Source of the DNA: Lutibacter sp.
Lineage (GTDB): Bacteria > Bacteroidota > Bacteroidia > Flavobacteriales > Flavobacteriaceae
DNA: 39,966 nucleotides
NCBI RefSeq assembly: GCF_021647475.1
Contig: NZ_JAKIUR010000030.1
Coordinates: forward strand, 1 to 39,966
Direction: 5' to 3'
Made by a program: the position numbers and the translations under genes
Shown: piece after piece, positions 7,802 to 16,062 of the stretch
Layout of the letters: each line of letters starts with the position of its first letter
How positions within the stretch are numbered: the stretch's first letter is position 1
Notes under the pieces: generated by a model
Told to the model about the DNA's origin: nothing
The model's input: only the letters and a program-made list of their open reading frames with translations
Database searches by the model: none

Positions 7802-9859
7802 TTATTCAATGCTTTTAATTAAATAATCCAATATTTCAAAAGCAGCTTTAGCTATTTTTGTTCCAGGTCCATAAACTCCTGAAACACCTGCATCAAATAA
7901 AAATTGATAATCTTGAGCTGGAATTACGCCTCCAGCAATTACCATAATATCTGCTCTTCCATATTTTTTTAATTCTGAAATAACCTGAGGAACGAGCGTT
8001 TTATGCCCTGCAGCCAAAGATGAAATTCCTAAAATATGTACATCATTTTCAATTGCTTGTTTTACTGCTTCTTTAGGTGTTTGAAATAATGGACCAATAT
8101 CTACATCAAATCCCAAATCTGCATAGCCTGTAGCAATTACTTTGGCTCCTCTATCATGACCATCTTGTCCTAATTTTGCAATCATTATTCTTGGTCGTCT
8201 GCCTTCTAATTCAGCAAATTTGTTGGCTAAATTTTTAGCTTTTTCAAAATTTTTATCGTTTTTAATTTCTTTACTATACACGCCTGAAATTGATTTTATA
8301 GTTGCTTTATATCTTCCGAATACTTTTTCAAGAGCAGTGGAAATTTCACCTAACGTTGCTCTTTTTTCAGCGGCAATTACAGTCAAATCTAATAAATTTC
8401 CTTCACCTGATTTAGCACAAGTTGTTAAATTTTGTAATGCAATTGCAACGTCTTTAGAATTTCTTGTGTTTTTTAAGGTTGTTAAACGTGCTATCTGAGA
8501 TTTCCGAACCGCATCATTATCTACTTCTAAAATTTGTAAATCATCTTCTTTTTCTAAAATATATTCATTTACACCTACAATAATATCTTGATTACTATCA
8601 ATTTTAGCTTGTTTTTTTGCAGCAGCTTCCTCAATTCGCATTTTTGGAATTCCTTTTTCTATAGCTTTGGTCATTCCACCTAATTCTTCCACTTCTTGTA
8701 AAAGTTTCCAAGCTGCATTAGCCATATCTTCAGTTCTTTTTTCGATAAATGTTGAGCCAGCCCAAGGATCTACTGTTTTGGTAATTTTTGTTTCTTGTTG
8801 AATATAGATTTGAGTATTTCGTGCAATTCTTGCAGAAAAATCCGTAGGTAAAGCAATGGCTTCATCTAAGGCATTAGTGTGTAAACTTTGCGTTCCGCCA
8901 AAAGCCGCGGCCATAGCTTCAATAGTGGTTCGGGCAACATTATTAAAAGGATCTTGTTCTGTTAAACTCCAGCCACTTGTTTGACAATGTGTGCGTAACG
9001 CTAATGATTTTTGATTTTTTGGATTAAACTGTTTTACTAATTTTGCCCATAACATTCGTGCTGCACGTAATTTTGAAATTTCACTAAAATGATCCATTCC
9101 AATTGCCCAAAAGAAAGATAACCGTGGTGCAAAAGCATCAATATCCATGCCGCTTGCAATACCTGTTTTTAAATATTCTAATCCGTCAGCAAGGGTGTAT
9201 GCCAATTCAATTTCAGGAGTTGCTCCAGCTTCTTGCATATGATAACCAGAAATAGAAATAGAATTAAATTTAGGCATACTTTTACTAGTATATTTAAATA
9301 TATCAGCAATAATTTTCATAGACGGAGCTGGTGGATAAATATAGGTATTACGTACCATAAATTCTTTTAAGATATCATTTTGAATGGTTCCGTTTAAGTC
9401 TTTTAAAGCTACACCTTGCTCTTTAGCCGCTACGATATAAAACGCTAAAATGGGTAAAACAGCACCATTCATAGTCATTGAAACCGACATTTCATCCAAA
9501 GGAATTTGGTTGAATAATATTTTCATATCTTCCACAGAATCAATGGCTACGCCAGCTTTTCCAACATCACCTTGAACGCGTTCATGATCGGAATCGTAAC
9601 CTCGGTGAGTGGCTAAATCAAAAGCAACCGATAATCCTTTTTGTCCGGCAGCTAAATTTCTACGATAAAATGCATTGCTTTCTTCGGCTGTTGAAAACCC
9701 TGCATATTGACGAATGGTCCAAGGTCGGCGAACGTACATGGTAGAATAAGGACCTCTTAAATTTGGAGCAATTCCTGCAACAAAATTTTCATGACTAAAA
9801 ATTTCTTTTTTTGAATGCTTATATTCAACAGTAAGTTTTGAAAAATTGTTACGCTTCAT
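7802..9859 (-). CDS. mutB: Methylmalonyl-CoA mutase large (catalytic) subunit
   Basis: 685 residues, close to the usual length. It interconverts succinyl-CoA and (R)-methylmalonyl-CoA using adenosylcobalamin, in propionate/branched-chain metabolism in the cytoplasm. The N-terminal TIM-barrel shows the family blocks RRPWTIRQYAGF, AFDLATHRGYDSDH and SMTMNGAVLPILA; RTHCQTSGWSLTEQDP and FGGTQSLHTNA follow. The C-terminal cobalamin domain (from about residue 554) has DGHDRG, whose His is the lower cobalt ligand in the family, then SSLAAGH and AGGVIP. Its start overlaps the end of the small-subunit gene by 11 bp, implying translational coupling. No damage seen. Confidence 0.95.
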   Translation of the reverse strand: MKRNNFSKLTVEYKHSKKEIFSHENFVAGIAPNLRGPYSTMYVRRPWTIRQYAGFSTAEESNAFYRRNLAAGQKGLSVAFDLATHRGYDSDHERVQGDVGKAGVAIDSVEDMKILFNQIPLDEMSVSMTMNGAVLPILAFYIVAAKEQGVALKDLNGTIQNDILKEFMVRNTYIYPPAPSMKIIADIFKYTSKSMPKFNSISISGYHMQEAGATPEIELAYTLADGLEYLKTGIASGMDIDAFAPRLSFFWAIGMDHFSEISKLRAARMLWAKLVKQFNPKNQKSLALRTHCQTSGWSLTEQDPFNNVARTTIEAMAAAFGGTQSLHTNALDEAIALPTDFSARIARNTQIYIQQETKITKTVDPWAGSTFIEKRTEDMANAAWKLLQEVEELGGMTKAIEKGIPKMRIEEAAAKKQAKIDSNQDIIVGVNEYILEKEDDLQILEVDNDAVRKSQIARLTTLKNTRNSKDVAIALQNLTTCAKSGEGNLLDLTVIAAEKRATLGEISTALEKVFGRYKATIKSISGVYSKEIKNDKNFEKAKNLANKFAELEGRRPRIMIAKLGQDGHDRGAKVIATGYADLGFDVDIGPLFQTPKEAVKQAIENDVHILGISSLAAGHKTLVPQVISELKKYGRADIMVIAGGVIPAQDYQFLFDAGVSGVYGPGTKIAKAAFEILDYLIKSIE

Positions 9860-11204
9860 TTTTAAGTCTTATTTGTTCAACTTCTTCGGCTAATCGTTTG
9901 GGGATTATTGGAATTATACTTGTTTTTTTATAATTTTTCTTGGTAAAAGGATGCTTTTCTAAATTATTTTTTAAAGATTCATTTTCTTGTTTAAAAGAAT
10001 TTGTTCCTACTAAAATAAGTTTATTTTCATTAAATAATTGCTGTTCCTTTTGAGCGTTTTCTTTAATTTTTCGTTGAATAGTACCTTCTTTTAATTGTTT
10101 TAAAAAACCGCCACTTTTTTCTATTTCTTTAAAAATAGTAAGTGATTTCTCAACTAATTGATTGGTTATTTCTTCAATATAATAAGAGTTTGTAGCTATA
10201 TTTTGGGCGTTTTTAAAATAGCTTTCTTCTTTTAATATTAATAATTGATTTCTTGCAATTCTTTCACCAAATTCATTAGGATAATGAAAAACATTATCAT
10301 ATGAAATATTTGCAATAGTGTTAGTGCCACCTAAAATTCCACTCATACATTCTGTAGTAGTTCGTAACATATTTACATTATAATCATAAATAGTTTTGTT
10401 TCTAAAACTTGGTTGGGCAAAAACTTGTGCAATGGTATTTTTATTATAGGTATTGCTTATTAAATTATACAAATATCGAATTGCTCTTATTTTTGCAATT
10501 TCAAAGAAATAATTATTTCCAATAGCAATATTAAATTGAATTTGATTGACTATTTCACCTCCAAATTGGGTTAAATATTCATTTGCATGAGCTAAACTGT
10601 AAGCAATTTGTTGTACTGTATTTGCACCAGCATTTTGATATAATTTAGAATTTATTCCAACTAAATGATGCTTTTTAATTTTGGTGGATAATTGAGCTAA
10701 TATTTTAAAATCTTCTTTAAAATTATAGAACCAATTACCAGTTTCTGTTAGTTGACCAATTGGATCAATATTTAAATAAAAGATTTCATTTTTAAGAAAT
10801 TCTGATAATTCTAATAGAAATAGTTGATCTAAAAAATTAAATTGAAAATGAAATTCATAATTTTTATTTAATAAATTTTCAAAAATATTTTCAAAATTAA
10901 AAGGTTTATCTACAATAAACTTTAAAGCGTTAGCCCCTTTTAACAGTGCATTTGTTGCTATTTTGTTTGCTTCTTCTTCAGAATGGATTAAAATGTTTTG
11001 ACAAATTTTAAAATCGGTTGTAGGAGTTGGTATCTTTAATTTTTTAAAAGTATCTAAATGATAAAAAGGTTTTATGGTTATTCCTTCTAAAGTTGAGGTT
11101 AATAAGGTTTTATTATAGTCAGCACCTTTTAAATCTACCTGAATTTTTTGTTTCCATTCGGCAGCCGTAATTGGTTTAAAATTGTTAAGAAATGAAAGTG
11201 CCAT
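9849..11204 (-). CDS. mutA: Methylmalonyl-CoA mutase small subunit, short form without cobalamin domain
   Basis: 451 residues. It aligns by eye with the barrel part of the large subunit: PITAAEWKQKIQVDLKGADY at the start, then YQNAGANTVQQIAYSLAHAN, FFEIAKIRAIRYLY, RTTTECMSGILGGTNTIAN and FGERIARNQLLILKEES. The DGHDRG cobalamin-binding region is absent: the protein stops after the barrel, with a Lys-rich tail. The small subunit is non-catalytic in characterised heterodimers, and short forms appear normal in flavobacteria, so I do not call it truncated. It lies 7 bp after the DivIC/FtsB-like gene and overlaps mutB by 11 bp. Confidence 0.88.
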   Translation of the reverse strand: MALSFLNNFKPITAAEWKQKIQVDLKGADYNKTLLTSTLEGITIKPFYHLDTFKKLKIPTPTTDFKICQNILIHSEEEANKIATNALLKGANALKFIVDKPFNFENIFENLLNKNYEFHFQFNFLDQLFLLELSEFLKNEIFYLNIDPIGQLTETGNWFYNFKEDFKILAQLSTKIKKHHLVGINSKLYQNAGANTVQQIAYSLAHANEYLTQFGGEIVNQIQFNIAIGNNYFFEIAKIRAIRYLYNLISNTYNKNTIAQVFAQPSFRNKTIYDYNVNMLRTTTECMSGILGGTNTIANISYDNVFHYPNEFGERIARNQLLILKEESYFKNAQNIATNSYYIEEITNQLVEKSLTIFKEIEKSGGFLKQLKEGTIQRKIKENAQKEQQLFNENKLILVGTNSFKQENESLKNNLEKHPFTKKNYKKTSIIPIIPKRLAEEVEQIRLKNEA

Positions 11205-11211
11205 GTTAATT

Positions 11212-11529
11212 TTAGTTTTTAATCGAGTCGTATTGAATAATGTAAATATCTTCGTTTTCTTTTTTCATATAGTATTTTTCACGAGCAAATTTTTCTAATT
11301 GATTTGGGTTTTTTAAGCTATCAATTATTTTTTTATCTTTTGCAATTTCTGTTTTAAAATAGTTTTTTTCTGTATTTAATTTCTTTATTTCTTTACTAAA
11401 TTCATAATGAGTTAGCACCGAATTTTCATCGAAAAAGAACATCCAAACAATGAAAATAGTTAAAACAATCACATATATGTTGGTGATAAATTTTATTAGA
11501 GGTTTATTTTTTAATTGTTTAAAGGTCAT
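11212..11529 (-). CDS. Septum formation initiator family protein (DivIC/FtsB-like)
   Basis: 105 residues. One transmembrane helix (about residues 13-31, IKFITNIYVIVLTIFIVWMF) is preceded by a basic cytoplasmic start and followed by a periplasmic coiled coil (about residues 42-72, Lys/Glu heptads). The family C-terminal signature NPNQLEKFAREKYYMKKENE then appears. FtsB/DivIC proteins link FtsL and FtsQ/DivIB in the divisome. It sits 3 bp after udk and 7 bp before mutA, so it is in one operon with metabolic genes. Family membership is clear; whether it acts as FtsB or DivIC cannot be told from sequence. Confidence 0.85.
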   Translation of the reverse strand: MTFKQLKNKPLIKFITNIYVIVLTIFIVWMFFFDENSVLTHYEFSKEIKKLNTEKNYFKTEIAKDKKIIDSLKNPNQLEKFAREKYYMKKENEDIYIIQYDSIKN

Positions 11530-11532
11530 TAA

Positions 11533-12138
11533 TTAGAGTTTATGACTAATAACAGTTCTAACAATATCTACTGCTACAGTATTGTATCTGTCATTAGGAA
11601 TAATAATATCAGCATAGTTTTTTGTAGGTTCAATAAATTGTTGGTGCATTGGTTTTAAAGTATTTTGATATCTGGTTAAAACCTCATTTATATCTCTGCC
11701 ACGTTCTTCAATATCTCTCCTAATTCTTCTTATTAGGCGTTCATCAGCATCGGCATGAACAAAAATTTTGATATCAAATAAATCTCGCAATTGTCGGTTA
11801 TTAAATATTAGAATTCCTTCAACAATAACTACTTTTCTAGGATGTGTAATTAGCGTATCTTTTGTTCGGTTATGAGTTATAAAAGAATAAACAGGTTGTT
11901 CAATAATTTCGCCAGATTTTAATTTTGTTAAATGATCTACCAATAATTCAAAATCAATTGCCTTTGGATGATCAAAATTTATTTTTGTTCGTTCCTCATA
12001 AGAAAGGTTATCGTTTTGTTTGTAGTAGGAATCTTGTGAAATTACACACACTTCATCTGCAGGTAATTCATGTAAAATTTGATTAACAACGGTTGTTTTA
12101 CCGCTTCCTGTACCTCCGGCAATACCAAGTATTAGCAT
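11533..12138 (-). CDS. udk: Uridine kinase
   Basis: 201 residues, usual length. Phosphorylates uridine and cytidine to UMP and CMP in pyrimidine salvage. The P-loop GGTGSGKTT is at residues 8-16; SQDSYYK, NFDHPKAIDFE and the VIVEGILIF strand follow, then the lid-region block DADERLIRRIRRDIEERG. It is the first gene of the apparent operon udk-divIC-mutA-mutB. A TAAATTTG element (reverse strand of 12162-12169), matching the flavobacterial -7 box, lies about 25 bp upstream of the ATG, without a good -33 box. Confidence 0.95.
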   Translation of the reverse strand: MLILGIAGGTGSGKTTVVNQILHELPADEVCVISQDSYYKQNDNLSYEERTKINFDHPKAIDFELLVDHLTKLKSGEIIEQPVYSFITHNRTKDTLITHPRKVVIVEGILIFNNRQLRDLFDIKIFVHADADERLIRRIRRDIEERGRDINEVLTRYQNTLKPMHQQFIEPTKNYADIIIPNDRYNTVAVDIVRTVISHKL

Positions 12139-12216
12139 ATATTTTATAAATTTAATTTATACAAATTTAAGGAATAATTTTTTGAATAAAATGAAGTTTT
12201 TTAAATAAAGAAGAAG

Positions 12217-12289
12217 AGCCGACAGAGGGGTTCGAACCCACGACCTGCTGATTACGATTCAGCTGCTCTACCAACTGAGCTATGTCGGC
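12217..12289 (-). tRNA. tRNA-Thr (anticodon CGT)
   Basis: 73 nt cloverleaf on the reverse strand. Acceptor GCCGACA/TGTCGGC, D stem GCTC/GAGC, anticodon stem GCTGA/TCAGC around loop ATCGTAA (anticodon CGT, reads ACG), T arm GTGGG-TTCGAAC-CCCTC with one U-U mismatch, discriminator U. CCA is not encoded. Confidence 0.95.
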
Positions 12290-12300
12290 TTTTTATTATA

Positions 12301-12332
12301 CAAATTTAACTACAGTTATTTTAATAATCAAA
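12301..12332 (-). promoter_or_regulatory. Bacteroidetes-type promoter for tRNA-Thr(CGT)
   Basis: On the reverse strand TTTG (12332-12329) is followed after 20 nt by TAAATTTG (12308-12301), matching the TTTG/TAnnTTTG consensus with normal spacing. The tRNA 5' end is 12 bp downstream, so the primary leader would be only a few nucleotides. Confidence 0.75.
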
Positions 12333-12368
12333 TAAAATGAAGTAATATATTTTATAAACAATATGCAT

Positions 12369-12394
12369 AAAAAAACCTCTTAAAAAAGAGGTTT
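12369..12394 (-). terminator. Rho-independent terminator after tRNA-Thr(TGT)
   Basis: AACCTCTT (12374-12381) and AAGAGGTT (12386-12393) form a perfect 8-bp stem. On the reverse strand the hairpin is followed by TTTTTT. It ends the Pro-Thr(TGT) transcript, and the Thr(CGT) gene downstream has its own promoter. Confidence 0.75.
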
Positions 12395-12400
12395 AATTTG

Positions 12401-12474
12401 AGCCGATAGAGGGACTCGAACCCACGACCTGCTGATTACAAATCAGCTGCTCTAGCCAGCTGAGCTACATCGGC
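12401..12474 (-). tRNA. tRNA-Thr (anticodon TGT)
   Basis: 74 nt cloverleaf on the reverse strand. Acceptor GCCGATG/TATCGGC (one G-U pair), D stem GCTC/GAGC, anticodon stem GCTGA/TCAGC around loop TTTGTAA (anticodon TGT, reads ACA), T loop TTCGAGT, discriminator U, no encoded CCA. Confidence 0.95.
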
Positions 12475-12485
12475 TTTTAATTTTT

Positions 12486-12529
12486 AAAGTTCTTCTATTT
12501 TTAAAAATAGTTTGAGAATTAAGAACTTT
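12486..12529. other. Two-tier hairpin between tRNA-Pro and tRNA-Thr(TGT)
   Basis: Outer stem AAAGTTCTT/AAGAACTTT (12486-12494 with 12521-12529) contains an inner stem CTATTTTT/AAAAATAG. On the transcribed (-) strand A's, not T's, follow, so it is more likely a spacer fold in a common tRNA precursor than a terminator. Confidence 0.4.
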
Positions 12530-12532
12530 TTG

Positions 12533-12607
12533 TCGGGGTGGCAGGATTCGAACCTGCGACCTCCTCGTCCCAAACGAGGCGCGATGACCGGGCTACGCTA
12601 CACCCCG
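12533..12607 (-). tRNA. tRNA-Pro (anticodon TGG)
   Basis: 75 nt cloverleaf on the reverse strand. Acceptor CGGGGTG/CACCCCG, anticodon stem CCTCG/CGAGG around loop TTTGGGA (anticodon TGG, reads CCA), T arm GCAGG-TTCGAAT-CCTGC, discriminator A, no encoded CCA. First gene of the Pro-Thr(TGT) pair. Confidence 0.95.
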
Positions 12608-12682
12608 AATTTAAAATAAATTTTTTATAATTGTTAAAAATAAAAATCACTTTAAATACCAATTATCTGAGCGTTGTTTATG

Positions 12683-12754
12683 CCGCACTCGATGCGGTAC
12701 TACACTCCGAATAATTTCGGTGTGCAAATATAAAACTAAAAATATATTTTACAA
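12683..12754 (-). promoter_or_regulatory. Candidate promoter and palindrome-rich leader upstream of tRNA-Pro
   Basis: On the reverse strand TTG (12754-12752), 19 nt, then TATATTTG (12732-12725) matches the flavobacterial promoter. The predicted transcript would enter two palindromes before tRNA-Pro: ACACCGAA...TTCGG(A)GTGT at about 12702-12723 and CCGCA-TCGAG-TGCGG at 12683-12697. These could also be the 3' terminator region of the thioredoxin-like gene ending at 12759, whose end overlaps the promoter area. Otherwise 12608-12758 holds nothing recognisable. Confidence 0.5.
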
Positions 12755-12758
12755 GGTT

Positions 12759-13097
12759 TTATTCGAAAATTAATTTGTACAATCTATCAATAGATTCATG
12801 TAATTCATAGATGCTAATATTTCTACTTTTCCGTATGGTTTCTTTTCCTTCAAAGAAAATCAATATAGTTGGTTCAACAAAAGCATTATATTTTGCAGCT
12901 ATTTCTGGAGAAAAATTTAAATCAATATTGTAAAAATTAATTTTAGGAAAATTGATATCAATTAAATTTTTAACTTTTGGCTCTAAAGATTCTCCAACGT
13001 TACAAGAAATGGTGTTGAAATATAGCAAAACAGCAATTTCTGATTTTAAGATTTTATCAAGTTCTTCTATGTTGTTAACTGAATTGGAAGTAGTCAT
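12759..13097 (-). CDS. Thioredoxin-fold protein with a single active-site cysteine
   Basis: 112 residues, the length of a stand-alone thioredoxin. The fold pattern is visible: a helix, strand IAVLLYFN, the active-site turn SCNVGES (Cys32), strand INFYNIDLN, the cis-Pro turn VEPTILIFFEGKE and a C-terminal helix. Where thioredoxin has CxxC, here Cys32 is followed by Asn-Val-Gly, so the resolving cysteine is replaced by Gly35, and the Trp before the first Cys is absent. It cannot act as a normal dithiol reductase. It is divergent from trxB with a 180-bp shared upstream region, which hints at thiol metabolism. Substrate unknown. Confidence 0.7.
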   Translation of the reverse strand: MTTSNSVNNIEELDKILKSEIAVLLYFNTISCNVGESLEPKVKNLIDINFPKINFYNIDLNFSPEIAAKYNAFVEPTILIFFEGKETIRKSRNISIYELHESIDRLYKLIFE

Positions 13098-13277
13098 TTA
13101 TTAAATAGTATTAATTTGTAAAAAGATAAAATCTTTTGAGGAGAACAAAATTAGTTAAATTTTATCAGGAAATTAAGTATTATTTCTTTCTATTAAAGCA
13201 TTATTAAAAATTATTGCTAAACAATAGTTAGTTTAATAAAATGATATAAATTTGTTGTAAAATAAAAATAAAAAAAT

Positions 13278-14225
13278 ATGACTGATACTATAGAAAGAAT
13301 AAAATGTTTGATAATTGGTTCTGGTCCTGCAGGATATACTGCTGCAATTTATGCGGCAAGAGCCGATTTAAAACCTGTAATATATACAGGAATGCAAATG
13401 GGAGGTCAATTAACAACTACTACCGAAGTTGACAATTTTCCTGGTTACCCTAAAGGAACTGACGGAACTGCAATGATGGAAGATTTAAAAAAGCAGGCTG
13501 AACGTTTTGGTACTGAAGTTCGTTTTGGAGTGGTTACTAAAGTTGACTTTCGAGTACATGTTGGCGGAATTCATAAAGTTACTATTGATGAATCTAAAAT
13601 TGTTGAAGCGGAAACTGTTATTATTTCAACAGGAGCAACGGCTAAATATTTAGGGTTGGAAAGTGAACAGCGTTTAATTGGTGGAGGAGTTTCTGCTTGT
13701 GCAACTTGTGATGGCTTCTTTTATAAAGGACAAGATGTTGTTGTGGTTGGGGCAGGAGATACTGCGGCGGAAGAGGCTACCTATTTAGCTAATATTTGTA
13801 AAAAAGTTACCATTTTAGTTCGTAAGGATTATATGCGTGCTTCAAAAGCAATGCAAAAAAGAGTTGAAAACACCCCTAATTTAGAAGTGAAATATAATAC
13901 CGAAATAGATGAGGTTTTAGGTGATAATGTAGTTACAGGTGTTAGAGTTATAAATAATAAAACAAGTGAAAAAGAAGTAATTGATGTAACAGGTGTTTTT
14001 ATTGCCATTGGTCACAAACCTAATACAGAAATATTTAAAGGTATTTTAAATATGGATGAAGTGGGTTATTTAAAAACTAAAGGAAAATCTACAAAAACTA
14101 ATTTACCAGGTATTTTTGCTGCAGGTGATGTACAAGATAAAGAATACCGACAAGCAGTTACAGCAGCTGGAACTGGATGTATGGCTGCATTAGATGCCGA
14201 ACGTTATTTAGGCTCATTGGTTTAA
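13278..14225 (+). CDS. trxB: Thioredoxin-disulfide reductase
   Basis: 315 residues, the standard bacterial length. NADPH- and FAD-dependent reduction of thioredoxin in the cytoplasm. FAD-binding GSGPAG is at residues 14-19, the redox pair Cys141/Cys144 in SACATCDG, the NADPH-binding GAGDTAAE at 158-165, and the second FAD motif GIFAAGDVQD near the C-terminus. A TAAATTTG -7 box lies at 13247-13254, 24 bp before the ATG, without a clear -33 box. A hairpin at 14246 follows, so the gene is probably transcribed alone. Confidence 0.95.
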   Translation: MTDTIERIKCLIIGSGPAGYTAAIYAARADLKPVIYTGMQMGGQLTTTTEVDNFPGYPKGTDGTAMMEDLKKQAERFGTEVRFGVVTKVDFRVHVGGIHKVTIDESKIVEAETVIISTGATAKYLGLESEQRLIGGGVSACATCDGFFYKGQDVVVVGAGDTAAEEATYLANICKKVTILVRKDYMRASKAMQKRVENTPNLEVKYNTEIDEVLGDNVVTGVRVINNKTSEKEVIDVTGVFIAIGHKPNTEIFKGILNMDEVGYLKTKGKSTKTNLPGIFAAGDVQDKEYRQAVTAAGTGCMAALDAERYLGSLV

Positions 14226-14245
14226 AGATGTTTAAATTATAAAGT

Positions 14246-14280
14246 AAAAACTCAAACATTTGTTTGGGTTTTTGTGTTTT
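14246..14280 (+). terminator. Terminator after trxB
   Basis: AAAACTCAAACA and TGTTTGGGTTTT form an 11-12-bp stem with one mismatch and a TT loop, followed by a T-rich tract (TTGTGTTTTT). It starts ~20 bp after the trxB stop. Confidence 0.7.
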
Positions 14281-14364
14281 TAAAAGGAAACGTTTTCGTT
14301 ATTTTTATAAATATTAAATTCATAACATTGAATTTGTCCGTAATTTTGTTAAAAATTTATTAAA

Positions 14365-15948
14365 ATGAGTTTATTTAGCAATAGTTATTTTGTCTTGTTT
14401 TTAATTATTTTTATCGGTTTTGTAATTGGTAGAATTAAAATCAAAGGAATTTCATTAGATGTTTCAGCAGTGATATTTGTCGCATTGCTTTTTGGTCATT
14501 ACGGATTAGTGGTACCCAAAGATTTTCAATATTTAGGTTTGGTACTTTTTATTTTTACTATTGGAATTCAAGCAGGACCAAGCTTTTTTGAATCTTTTAA
14601 AAAAAATGGTCGCGAATTGGCATTATTAGCTGGTTTATTGGTGATAAGTGCAGGTGTAATTACTTTTTTAATTTATTATTTTGGCGGAATTGATAAAAAT
14701 TTAGCTATTGGGTTATTAAGTGGTTCATTAACTAGTACACCAGGTTTGGCAGTAGCTATTGATGTAACAGGTTCATCGTTAGCATCAATAGGTTATGGTA
14801 TAGGATATCCGTTTGGAGTTATTGGAGTTATTTTATTTGTGAGTTTATTACCAAAAATTTTAGGAGTTAAAATAAAAGAAGAAGAAAATATATACAAAAG
14901 TGAAATAGCAACCGAATATCCTGAAATTTTAAGAAAACATTTTGTTGTAGAAAATGAAAATGTAATTGGTAAAAGCTTTGAGGAACTAAATATCCGATTT
15001 ATGACCAAAGCGGTGATATCTAGAGTGTTGCAAGATAAAATCGCTTTTGTTCCAGAGCCTGAAACTATTTTTAGAAAAGGAGATTTAATAAAAGCAGTTG
15101 GTACTGAAGAAGCTTTAGAACGCGTTAAATTATTAATTGGTCCTGAAACTAAAAAATCAATTCCATTAAGCTCTAATTTTGATGTAAAATTTTTATTAGT
15201 AACTAATAAAGAGGTCGTTAAAAAAACCTTAGGGCAATTGCATTTATTAAATAAGTACCACGCAACAGTTACCAGAATAAGGAGATCTGGGATTAACATC
15301 TCACCAAGTCCTTCTTCAAAATTACAATTTGGAGATAAAATTATGGTAATTTGTTCTAAAGAAAATATGCAAAAAGTATCTGGTATTTTTGGAGATGATG
15401 ATAAACAATTATCAAATACCGATTTTTTACCAATTTCTTTCGGAATTATTTTAGGAATATTAGTAGGCAAGTTAAGTATTACTTTTGGTAATTTTTCATT
15501 TAGTTTAGGCTTAACAGGCGGGATATTATTACTTGCACTAATATTAGGTAGAACAGGTAAAACAGGTCCAATTATGTGGACAATGACTGGAGCTGCAAAT
15601 CAAATTTTACGTCAATTCGGTTTGTTATTCTTCTTAGCTGCGGTTGGTACAAGTGCAGGCTCAAGTTTAGAAGCAACTTTTCAAAATTATGGTGTTGAAT
15701 TGTTTTTATATGGAATGATTATCACATTAATTCCAATGATAATTACAACAGTAGTAGCTAAATATTTTCTAAAAATGAATTTATTAACCTTATTAGGTAC
15801 GTTAACAGGAAGTATGACAAGTACACCAGGATTAGCAGCAGTGGATAATTTAGTTGATACCGATGCTCCAGCAGTTGCTTATGCTACGGTTTATCCTATA
15901 GCCATGGTGTTATTAATTATAATTATACAAATTTTAAGTATCATTTAA
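14365..15948 (+). CDS. AspT/YidE/YbjL-type transporter with two TrkA-C-like domains
   Basis: 527 residues. The N-terminal half (to ~165) has about five membrane helices and the motif SGSLTSTPGLAVA; the C-terminal part (~365-527) repeats the design with GSMTSTPGLAAV. This internal duplication is typical of the AspT/YidE family. The cytoplasmic middle (~185-345) has two TrkA-C-like domains, each with the VIGKSFEELN or VVKKTLGQLH start and a GDKIMVI/GDLIKAVG strand. Family members include aspartate:alanine antiporters, but the substrate cannot be assigned here. The gene sits between trxB and the trp leader without an obvious operon link. Confidence 0.85.
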   Translation: MSLFSNSYFVLFLIIFIGFVIGRIKIKGISLDVSAVIFVALLFGHYGLVVPKDFQYLGLVLFIFTIGIQAGPSFFESFKKNGRELALLAGLLVISAGVITFLIYYFGGIDKNLAIGLLSGSLTSTPGLAVAIDVTGSSLASIGYGIGYPFGVIGVILFVSLLPKILGVKIKEEENIYKSEIATEYPEILRKHFVVENENVIGKSFEELNIRFMTKAVISRVLQDKIAFVPEPETIFRKGDLIKAVGTEEALERVKLLIGPETKKSIPLSSNFDVKFLLVTNKEVVKKTLGQLHLLNKYHATVTRIRRSGINISPSPSSKLQFGDKIMVICSKENMQKVSGIFGDDDKQLSNTDFLPISFGIILGILVGKLSITFGNFSFSLGLTGGILLLALILGRTGKTGPIMWTMTGAANQILRQFGLLFFLAAVGTSAGSSLEATFQNYGVELFLYGMIITLIPMIITTVVAKYFLKMNLLTLLGTLTGSMTSTPGLAAVDNLVDTDAPAVAYATVYPIAMVLLIIIIQILSII

Positions 15949-15969
15949 AAATAAATATTTGTTCAATAA

Positions 15970-16000
15970 TTTGTTCATTAAAAAATCTATCTTACATTTG
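15970..16000 (+). promoter_or_regulatory. trp operon promoter, Bacteroidetes type
   Basis: TTTG at 15970-15973, a 19-nt spacer, then TACATTTG at 15993-16000: a full match to the TTTG/TAnnTTTG consensus. Transcription would start a few bases downstream, just before the leader peptide ATG at 16009, giving a very short or nearly leaderless leader ORF. Confidence 0.8.
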
Positions 16001-16008
16001 TAGCAATA

Positions 16009-16062
16009 ATGAAGACAAATAATTTAAATATGAATTGGTGGTGGAACTCTCTTAAACAATAA
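16009..16062 (+). CDS. trpL: trp operon leader peptide with three consecutive Trp codons
   Basis: An 18-codon ORF (stop included) reads MKTNNLNMNWWWNSLKQ, with TGG TGG TGG at 16036-16044. It sits between a good promoter and a terminator hairpin, just upstream of trpE. Three Trp codons in a 17-residue peptide at this location are the hallmark of ribosome-mediated attenuation: with low Trp-tRNA the ribosome stalls at the Trp run and lets an antiterminator form. No other role is likely for the peptide. Confidence 0.9.
   Translation: MKTNNLNMNWWWNSLKQ

Noticed and set aside
9849..11204. Truncation of mutA because the cobalamin domain is missing
   Set aside because: The small subunit is non-catalytic and the stop overlaps the start of mutB in a tidy operon arrangement; no residual cobalamin-domain sequence is seen downstream.
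14793..15470. A 225-codon open frame on the - strand
   Set aside because: It lies wholly antisense inside the AspT-like transporter gene, has no recognisable motif and the + strand protein is clearly conserved in design.
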